Of a stretch of DNA of 64,000 bases, positions 55,868-64,000 are shown one piece after another. The number at the start of each line of letters is the position of its first letter. Position 1 is the first letter of the stretch. Location of the stretch: assembly GCA_037576215.1 (NCBI GenBank), contig JBANDB010000003.1:2418001-2482000 (forward strand), written 5' to 3'. This DNA is from Armillaria gallica. Taxonomy: Eukaryota > Basidiomycota > Agaricomycetes > Agaricales > Physalacriaceae. The notes beneath the pieces were generated by a model. That model ran no database searches. It was not told the origin of the DNA and saw only the letters and a list, made by a program, of their open reading frames with translations. The translations under genes were made by a program, and so were the position numbers.

Positions 55868-57829
55868 TTACAAACTGTTCTTCCTTTCATTTCTCTTCAG
55901 CCCGTCACCCAATCGTCTGGTGAACCAGTCGAATCTCTTCCCAAGATAATACCACTTCCCTTGTTTCAAAAGCCCGACAGTCTTTCCAGCCTCGCTTGAC
56001 ATCTTAATCAGAGTGCTCTCTAAAATTGCGATAACTTTCTTAGAGTCTTGGACTAAATGATGCTCTCCCAATTTTGCTGGCATTGATGCCTCATTGAATT
56101 GTTCCACCCAGAGGCCTGTGAAGGTCGTGCAAAATATTAACCAAGAAGAAGATGACTGCCAGCTTCATTCCCATCCAGATGGGAGCAAGATGTCGGAACA
56201 CTGTACCAGAACTAGAGATCAGCACAAAGCAGAAGCTCAGGGGAATTAAGAGCATAGTCCCAAGAGACGAACTGGGGATACATCACAATGAGACTGCTAT
56301 CTCCAAATCCCCATCCATAGAAGAGCCAATACGAATGATGTCCGTTGGACCACCACGGATGCATGGCCATAATATCTGTTGCAGAATAGAAGCCCTCTCT
56401 TGAACAGTTCATCTCTTTCTTCCTGGCACAAAAATCTATATCTTCTCCTCCTGTCTTTGGGAAGCAGAGGTCAAACTGTATGCCATCATTCACTCGACGA
56501 GAGATCAGATTGGCCATCACACCCCACGGGATGTCATCCTTGATCTTTTTAACGATATTCCAGAAATAGGTAACACCAGAGAGGTGAACAGCCGACTTGA
56601 AAATCGAGTCTGGAGGAAGGAAGTGCACATTTCCCACAAACCCTGCAGCATTGGGATGGGCACGGATGTGAGCCTCCGCATAGGGAATCAAATCAGGATC
56701 AGGCTCAATATTATCGTCTAGATATATGATCCAGTTGCCTGATGATTTGTCCATTCCACGGTTTTGAGACACTGAGGCACCTAGATTACCATCATTCACC
56801 CTGATGCGCACATGTACTCGATGCCCGTATTTCTTCTGTAACATGTCAATTGCAGAAGAGCGAGGATCGCTGATGATGATGATGAACATGGTACTGACTG
56901 TCAGGGATGGCTGCAAAGCAAGGATGCGCTCCAGAAGAGGGACATCAACATGGAAAGAGGGGACAACAACGTCGACAGCAAGCTTAGCTTGGACGTCGGG
57001 ACTCTGGACTTGTAACCACTGTCTCGTGGCATCGACAGCCCTATCAAGTGTCTGGAACGAACAGCTTGGTGTAGACAGTTTTGTGTATCTAACATCCCCA
57101 CTTCCGCCAAGGGAGTTTTGAAGTGTCACATCATCGAGCATCAGCAAGCATCCCCATCGGCAGTACAGCTGAAAAAGAAAGAAATCTCCATCCTGATTAA
57201 TGAAGATTTCAGGAATGACTTCTCCACTGAAGATATCCAGGTGGGTATGATGTACAACGGGGAAAGTCGCCATTCCAGGGAATGAAAGGTCTTTGAATGC
57301 GACACACCCAAAACCAAAGGGAGTACAACATTCGTGCGAAATGGATATGAAGAAAGAATGGATCTTGGCCATCCAGCGTTCATCCAAAATCTCAACATTA
57401 TCTCCTATCAGAATGAAGTAGGTAACTGTAGGATCGCTGTACGCCGTTCTTGCGCAGTGACGCCAGAGACTGCTGACATGACTGCGACGTTGATGACATA
57501 TAATGGTTGTAATGTTGAGCCCCGAAAGACCGGAGAATCACTTCTGATTTGTTTCCTTTCAGAAGGAAAGTGTCATCATAGTCGATAGCAAGGATAATCT
57601 TGATACTAAAGCTTGTCTCCGTATCGGGGAGGAAAACATCTTGCCAAGTTATCTGCACCAATGAATCGGCAAAGCACTGAAGATTGTCGAGGCACTGAAC
57701 TTCTGATTCCTTACCACATGAAGTGATAGGGAGCAGGATGGCAAAGGTTATGGTTGAGTGTGAGTTGGATAGCAGCACGTGATGGTGTTTGTGGAATTGG
57801 CTCCAAAAGACTGGAGATCGGACTGACAT
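55868..57829 (-). pseudogene. GT2-like glycosyltransferase with three 1-base frameshifts
   Basis: Start ATG 57829. The intronless coding path needs a one-base drop at a CCCC run (57520-57523), at a GGGG run (56240-56243) and in a short G/C run near 56105-56113; the total is then divisible by three, about 650 aa. The N-terminal part has FSIKIILAIDYDDTFLL, then WRHCARTAYSDPTVTYFILI and a family-2 core: VDVVVPSFHVDVPLLERILA, NDGNLGASVSQNRGMD, GNWIIYLDDNIEPDPDLIPY and GGEDIDFC. A hydrophobic segment follows near the C-terminus (MGMKLAVIFFLVN). Family-2 enzymes transfer sugars from nucleotide donors. The three shifts suggest a pseudogene, though assembly errors in homopolymers are possible. Confidence 0.65.
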
Positions 57830-57895
57830 GTCATACAGACAGTGGCAGTGGTAGCACTCTTAGTGTGCCTATTACCTTCCAACGCCAAGAGCTGG

Positions 57896-58295
57896 TAGGC
57901 TCGTGACCAGCTCGCTTCGCATGTGGCTATGCTATTTCACTTTTGCAAAGCGGCTGGTCTTGGTGGTTCCATTTTTGGCTGAGCCTGCCAAATGTGAGTT
58001 AGGACTTGAAAAAATTTTGCTTCCCATCTTCACATTCCTTTCTTGAGACCTTGTATGCATCATAAAAAAGGACAAACATCATAGCATTTAATTGATTGAC
58101 TCTTCATGTGATTTTTTTCTGTATGTATAGCAGACACAACAGCTCTGCAGAGCAAGCAAAAATGGGGACATTGATGGAAAGGTAAGTCCCAACTCACATT
58201 TGGTGGGCTCAGCCAAAAATGGAACTGCCAAGACCAGCCCCTTCACAAAAGTGAAATAGTGTAGCCATGTGCAAAGCGAGCTGGTCATGAGCCTA
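57896..58295. repeat. Foldback repeat with two 112-bp inverted arms
   Basis: Arm 57896-58007 pairs with 58184-58295 in inverse orientation: 98 of 112 bases match with no gaps, around a 176-bp loop. Twelve of the 14 differences are at seven sites that read TG, CA or CG in the two arms. No coding frame in the loop is supported. Likely a MITE or foldback element; target duplication not established. Confidence 0.85.
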
Positions 58296-59610
58296 GGGTT
58301 GCAGTAGGGCTTTTGCTGGCACAGTTGGTAAGGTGCAGGCTCGGTATAGAAATTATTAGCTGACTAAGCATCAATTGTGTCACTTTTGTCTCAAATCCCA
58401 TCCACAACACTTGTTCTCATAATTCCCTTCAAAACTGAGCACTTCTATGTTATGTCCGGACTCGGAAACAACAAACTGGGCTATCTAGGGCTGTCTCATG
58501 TTCGGACAGTCACCCAAGATACCGCAACGATTGTTGAGGCGAGACGATAGCAACGTCTTAGACTCTTAGCAGAGGGAGAAGAGTAAAGTCTGATATGGTT
58601 GAACTTAGCTCAAAGCTAGGGTACATGGCTTTGAGTATGCTACTTATATATGGCTCGTTCGGTTCTATATATAAATGTGTTCCTGCAATTGTCATACGAT
58701 AATTGTAAAGAAGACTGTTGGATATCAGGCATCGTGGTGGAGGATGCCGATGCCAAGATGCTGGTGCTGAGATTAGATAAGGAAAAGCGGAAAAATTGTA
58801 ACATTCTACATCTCTATGTATACCATCTGACTATATAATACCTTATTAAAATATATGAGGCAATATTCTACTTAATTACTGCTGATAATACTCAGCCTTG
58901 CTATATCTACCCTTGTTTATGAAGAGCTTTTTGAGCTTTCAATGTCTCAAGATAGCAGGTCGGCATTGTCTAGTCTCATTACCATCCTGTATATGAAGCA
59001 AGCTGTCAATATACAGTCTGGTCTTTCTGAGTTTAAATTTGGCAGGCACTACAGTTTTTGCCCAAAAAGGTTATGATCGGGCTTCACGTGGCATGTGCAA
59101 AGCATTATCTCGACATTCGGCATGGTATTTACATGCCTGGGGCATCTTTGTCTGCTGGAATGACCAATAAATACACTGAAGCTCACTATAGTGACCGTTA
59201 CGATTTATTCATTTTTCTTTATCTAAGCACCTCTTATCTTATCTTCAGTGCTTATCTTATCTTATCCAGATCCGCAACTCCATGGAGCACAACATAGCAA
59301 TACAGTCACCACCATTCACCTTGTGATATTTTTACTTCTTTCTTGCAATGGTGCATTTATTATTAGACCTCTTATTTTAGTATATAAGTACTGTAGCTTA
59401 AGCTGTATATTCCCTAGCTTTGAGCTAAAGTTTATTCATACCGAAACACATTCATTCTCGCTAAGTGCTAAAGACTTAGTCCAGAACTTCCTTTCATCAT
59501 GAGACTCAATGGTGACTGTATGAACATGATACAGCCATTGTTTACTCTTGATTGGAATTCGGGTCTAACAATTAGCTCAAAGCTTTTCTTACTCCTTAAC
59601 AGGAGCTTTC
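58296..59610. other. Gene-poor spacer, possible old LTR material
   Basis: About 1.3 kb, A+T-rich. A segment beginning TGTCCGGAC near 58453 and a TTATC-rich stretch at 59222-59270 look repetitive, but I see no second copy in the window and cannot call an element. Confidence 0.4.
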
Positions 59611-60500
59611 ATGGAGAATGACAACACTATCATCATAGCCAGCACCCTGGCACCCAGCACTGTCCTTCTCGCCATTGCCATCATCCTTGCTATCAGGTTT
59701 CACACAGCTAGACCAAGGAACGAACTCCCAATACTCCCGCCTCCACCGTCATTATCAACCAGCAAATAAACCCCCAGAACGCCAACCATGACATCCTGCT
59801 CTAGCTGATCCATGCACCCATACTGCGATGAGCGGAGCCAGTCAACAACGTCCCTATCCTCGACAATGAGACAGAGATCAGTCTTCAGTTGAGTGATGGG
59901 GACCTTCAAGAAAGAAGACCTCCCACCCCTCCCCGAAGGCGTACACCAATCATCATCCTCTCAGCCACCAGCTCTGCCAGCTCTACCCCATACATTGTTC
60001 GATCTCCTTCCCCCCTTTCAGAGGACAACCTCACTGAGAGGTGCGTCCGATATGAGTTAGGTGCAAGCCTCCCAAACAGTCCTATTGCCCCCATCCCCAG
60101 TCATGTCAATAGTAACGGGGACGTCCAGAGCTTGACTAGAGCACCCACGCCCTTCGATCCCAACGATCTCTGGGATAACCTCATTATTCCACTCAGTGCC
60201 TATTTCCCCGCTTGACACCCCTCTCCCATTGCAGAGGCAGACAGCAACTATCCCAGCCATGTCCACTGGGATCAGCCCATCCAGAACTGAGAGCTCACAC
60301 CTGAGCTGGTACCAACCATTGAGGAACCAGTCGCCAGACCCTCTTGCCCAGCACGATCTGCCTGGCGAGAAATTGATGAGCAACACCTTGCTGCATCACT
60401 CAACCGGTTCAGGGAATTGCAAAGGTTCGGAAGGTGGCCAAGCAAGTCAAACGACTCAGACACCACCACGGAGCAAGCCGTGTCCTTAATCCCAGTGTAA
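59611..60500 (+). pseudogene. Decayed gene with four in-frame stops
   Basis: Opens with ATG 59611 and a single hydrophobic segment (PSTVLLAIAIILAIRF) followed by a Pro-rich stretch. After a frameshift near 59760, one frame continues to the stop at 60498-60500 and reads as protein throughout: PVNNVPILDNETEISLQ, RRPPTPPRRRTPIIIL, PTIEEPVARPSCPARSAW and EIDEQHLAASLNRFRELQRF. It is broken by TAG at 59802-59804 and TGA at 59829-59831, 60213-60215 and 60288-60290. All four fit single C-to-T changes (CAG to TAG, CGA to TGA). Layout suggests a small single-pass membrane protein with a long Pro/Ser-rich tail. Family not recognised. Confidence 0.6.
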
Positions 60501-61480
60501 GGCTAGCAAACTCTCTGATAAGAGAAAGTTGCATCTGCATCTGCAAGATCTTTTGTATACGCAAGGAGGGTTACCACTCACTCTGAAGGGATCTGATAGA
60601 ATCCGCTCCGTCTGCGGATATGATAGAAAGAAGTAGTCCAAGCATCTACTTAGGATGCTGGTCTGAGAGCGGTTGTGTGAAGATAGCCAGAGAAAAGGAG
60701 AATTCCTTGCAATCCGCTCGCAATGCGAGGCTCAGAGGCGGCTAGATATGCTTAGGAGAGTAGTGGAATTTATTCCTTTAGTGTGCTATGAGCAAGTGAG
60801 ATTGACTGTCTTTCTAAGTATATTATGCGTGCTTATATAGTAGCGGATCTGAATCCAGCCCCCACTTCCACACCTGCCTGCTCCAATAGCCCTGAATTTA
60901 CCTTCAAAGCTGGTATTTGACACGAGCTGTCATGCTGAAATCAGCTGTGCGAGCTACTCCAGTGTTATTGAGCACACTCTGCAACACCTTCCTCATCTGG
61001 TCTGGTTTGAGAATGGTCATATATGGCTATCTGCTGTTGGCCAATTTGTCCGCTCTCTCAAGGATGATCCTTCTGCCATCTGCTGGTGCGGGCGCTTCAG
61101 GTTGATAGCTGTCAGCTCCTGGAGCCTAGGCTAGTCAAATTCCCATGAAATGAGGCAGTTTCGTGGCGGATAGCATATGGCCAGGCAGACAATGTATCAC
61201 TTGGTGGATGGGTGGTTGCCCAGGCGGATTCCACAGGAATTCCATTTTTGAACAGTAGGAAAGTGCGACTGGAGGAGCAGCAAGTGAAAGTAGTTGTAGC
61301 ATAGCACCTAGTCACTGTATCAAGGTGAAAGCTAAAATTTGGTGCACACATAGATGTGGTGCAGCACAACTGGGGGAAAGAAACATTGTGAGCATCCCCA
61401 CTCACACTGTCATTGGATAATCAAATCAGAAAAGGGTAGCACCCGAATAAAAGCCAGTGATGGTGAAGGTGAGAGGTGCA
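60501..61480. other. Gene-poor spacer
   Basis: About 980 bp with no supported gene. The stretch 60540-60840 has an internally structured, TATA-containing look that may derive from an old retroelement, but no second copy is present here. Confidence 0.4.
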
Positions 61481-62251
61481 ATGGACCACCCAACCCAGCC
61501 TGTTCCAGCTCAGACAGTCGACCTGACCAGCGTGCAAGCCACTCTCGTGCACCTATGCGAAATTATGGACGCTGGTGACAGGCGACAGGCTAACACATTT
61601 ATGCGGTCCATTATAAACAACTTGTGGACCTCCATTGGATCCGCCCCCAATCCTATCCTTTCAGCTCGTTACCCCACCAAGCTTGTAGGGCAACATTTAC
61701 TGCACTGGACCAAGGAGTTTCTTGCACACAACGTGAGTTTCTACCTGCCTCCCCACTGCACAGAGTCGCACCTGCTCATGAAGTCCTAGCAGGTTTACGA
61801 AGCCTGCCGTTCCCATATGAGGTGCATGGATATCGTGATATACGAATCATACAGCGTCGAGACCACCAATGATGCTTTAATCAAACAAGTCGTGTTGTTC
61901 TTGGACCCCAACTGGTTTGGGCGGATGACACTGTTTATGTGTGCCAAGTACATGAGGATCCACAACATCAACAATTACAGGAAGACGTGGGCCTTCGAGT
62001 GGGCATACAAGGCAGAGGTGGGTGAGCTTGGGCCAGAGGGTGTGTACAGCGTGGTGCTCATGCCTGTACTGAAGGTCACCTCCAATGGATCTATCGTATC
62101 TGACTGGGAGGCGCATCCTAATGGTGGAATGGCGGACGAGTGGGAGAGTGATGATGAAGGAGAGGAAAAAGGTGTATCTGCTGTGGATTTGCAAGTGGGG
62201 CATGATTTTTATAGTCTGGAGCTAGGGGAGTTAGGATATCCCCAGGAATAG
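61481..62251 (+). CDS. Uncharacterised protein with acidic C-terminus
   Basis: Two exons joined through a 57-nt GT-AG intron (61733-61789) that removes an apparent stop. Start ATG 61481 (MDHPTQPVPAQTVDL). Readable segments: LCEIMDAGDRRQANTFMRSI, QVYEACRSHMRCMDIVIYE, FLDPNWFGRMTLFMCAKYMR and an acidic WESDDEGEEKG near the end, stop at 62249-62251. No family recognised. Unlike its neighbours it has no disabling mutation, so it may be expressed. Confidence 0.5.
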
Positions 62252-62953
62252 CCAATTGTAGACACATAGGGTCTTTAATGAAAGAAATGCAATAGCGAGC
62301 TAAAAACCTTTTTGCAAAGCTCAAGTTGCAAGGGGAGTTGAAGCGTGGACCCCATTTGTTGGGTACTGTGACAACTTACACATAGTGGCTGGTAGGCAGC
62401 CTTCGTTCAGTGGATCCACCGGTGCATGTGGCAGATCCTAGCATGTTTAGGATCAGGGACTGGCCCACTTGTAACTGCATGATCATACATCATGCATGAT
62501 CATCGGATCCAAATGAGGAAACCCTGTCAGGATTAGTAAGGGAGAAGATAGTGGCAGGCTCGGTCTTCAAGGTGAGCCCGAGGTGCCTGGGAAAATCTTG
62601 TGTGAATCACCTAATCGGGTGAACTATGATTGGCTGGGGAAACTAGAACATTCAGGGCTGGGGTGTGTCGGTGTTCCAGAAAATCAAGAAGGATGTGTAT
62701 TTCAACTTGCAGAATGGAAAATCAGCACAGCAGAATGTTGCGAGAAGCGAAGAGTCAATTCTGCTCAGCAAGGAAGTAGCAGATGACAACGGAGGCATGT
62801 TCCAAGAACATTTCAGGGAAAATTTAAGGTGGAAGTATAGAAATTTTTTCAAGTGACACCTGTGAAGGGATAGTGTGGGCATGCCTGTATAAAAATTTAG
62901 TGGTGTAGGCTGCACATCCGCATCTCAGCTTTCTAACTCGTCCTCTCCTCAGC
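62252..62953. other. Intergenic, no gene supported
   Basis: About 700 bp with short frames only; the last part precedes the gene starting at 62954. Confidence 0.5.
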
Positions 62954-64000
62954 ATGTCTGCCCCTCCTAACTTTACAAACTTTGTGTTTTGCTGTGGGCA
63001 GGGCATGCCGTCTGACTGGACTGAGGCACACGCCCGCTCCTTATACAATTCCATAGTCGCAGATCCCATTCAATGCAATAAGAATGTGTGGACCCGCGCT
63101 CACATCTGCTGGATGATGAAATCCATCTGGTTCTGTGTAAGTCCTTGCGGTTCCATGCACACATTGTTTCTATAAAAAAAAACAATTGTAGGATAAAATT
63201 GCCTGGCTCTCACGAGTCACCGGAGTGGACGTGTCCATCCTGCGATGCCAGCGGATGGCTGTCTTCAGGCGGATCTGCCCTTTCATTCAGCACTTTTGCC
63301 ACGCAAGCATTCGAGAAAACACAGTATGCAGTCCCAGCTTCCAGCAGGATTTATCCAATCTTGTTGGCGAATGTGAGTCCTTTCTGAACTTCGTGAAACC
63401 AGCTGAAATTTCTTCATCCAGATTGGTTAGCCACCAGTGACCCCATGTCTTCGGACATGGATACTGGTCCAAGTGATGTGGAAGGAGATGGCGACAAGGA
63501 CATGAGCTATGGGGTGGCTCAGCCACCCACCACTGCCATGGATGTGGACCTGGCTCTGCCAGAAGGTGAGCCCAGCAGGAACAAGACAGGCGAGGAGTGG
63601 CAGGTTGCATCTGAGACATGAGCGGATTCGGCAGCCATGCAGGCGGCTGCCACCTTAGCGGGTTTAGTCACATACGGGGCTAGTTCCGATGACAGTTCTG
63701 GGGAGGAGGAGGAAGAAGTCGAGGATGGGTTAGAGCCAAAGAAAAAGAGTGCAGCAGACAGAAAGACAGAAGAGAAAGATTGCGATGCTGATGATGAGGG
63801 GGAGGAGGAAGAAGATGTCAATGAGCTTGATGGCGGAGGGGTGTCCGATGCTGCTCCTGCCCCCAAAACAAAAGGTAATGTTTTTCAATCTCTTTTGAAT
63901 TCGTACTGACAGCAGGTCGCATGTGTAGGCTACACACACACTGGCTGGCCAGCAGACCTCAACCAGCGTCTGTGACAGGGTAAGACCCAACTGGCCATGC
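62954..64000 (+). pseudogene. Uncharacterised gene running off the right edge, one in-frame stop
   Basis: Start ATG 62954 (MSAPPNFTNFVFCCGQGM). Exons join through introns at about 63139-63190 and 63372-63421, giving RAHICWMMKSIWFC to DKIAWLSRVTGVDVSILRCQ and then SFQQDLSNLVGE to YWLATSDPMSSDMD. The next part is Asp/Glu-rich. An in-frame TGA at 63619-63621 interrupts it (CGA to TGA fits) before an acidic tail with GEEEEEVEDGLEPKKK. A GT-AG intron may start at 63875. Family unknown; the gene continues beyond the window, so the single stop might instead lie in an unrecognised intron. Confidence 0.45.

Noticed and set aside
58449..58700. Solo LTR beginning TGTCCGGAC
   Set aside because: I could not find a matching 3' end, a target duplication or a second copy in the window.

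Overview
The window looks like nuclear DNA from a filamentous basidiomycete, most likely an Agaricomycete. Genes are broken by many introns of about 40-65 nt with GT-AG ends, several exons are only 3-24 nt long, and the families are typical of that group: CBM1 proteins, Zn2Cys6 regulators, SUZ and BAH-PHD proteins, and Tc1/mariner elements. Exon models were built by hand from splice signals and reading frame. For eight genes the coding length is an exact multiple of three after splicing.

1-11.4 kb: an Est1/SMG7-like gene runs off the left edge. It is followed by a membrane-anchored coiled-coil gene lying between two ~1.4-1.5 kb direct repeats, a SUZ-domain gene whose 3' end is part of the repeat, a BAH-PHD chromatin gene and, head to head with it, a REEP/TB2-DP1 ER-shaping gene. 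13.4-27.4 kb: a 15-exon Zn2Cys6 regulator with a glutamine-rich tail, an AAA-like P-loop protein resembling Crinkler/RHS NTPases, the head-to-head pair BTN1 (CLN3) and DBP4, and an SRPK-like kinase. 27.9-33.4 kb: an intron-containing tRNA-Gly(GCC), an uncharacterised acidic-tailed gene, a degenerate second tRNA-Gly and another Zn2Cys6 regulator.

37-48 kb is a metabolic block. An NCS1 nucleobase/allantoin-type permease sits beside two divergent PuuE-type polysaccharide deacetylases (allantoinase-like), which suggests a purine or allantoin salvage cluster. Next come a secreted CBM1 protein, a four-helix membrane protein and two tandem class I O-methyltransferases. One methyltransferase intron carries a ~333-bp insertion with target-site duplication.

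49-64 kb is a different, decaying compartment. Two nearly identical 1,580-bp Tc1 elements lie in opposite orientation around an IRG-like GTPase pseudogene. A disrupted GT2 glycosyltransferase, a foldback repeat, a pseudogene with four in-frame stops and two uncharacterised genes follow. Most nonsense codons here, and nearly all arm-to-arm differences in the foldback repeat, fit CpG to TpG/CpA transitions. This suggests methylation-linked or RIP-like decay of a repeat-rich segment next to an otherwise intact gene-rich one.
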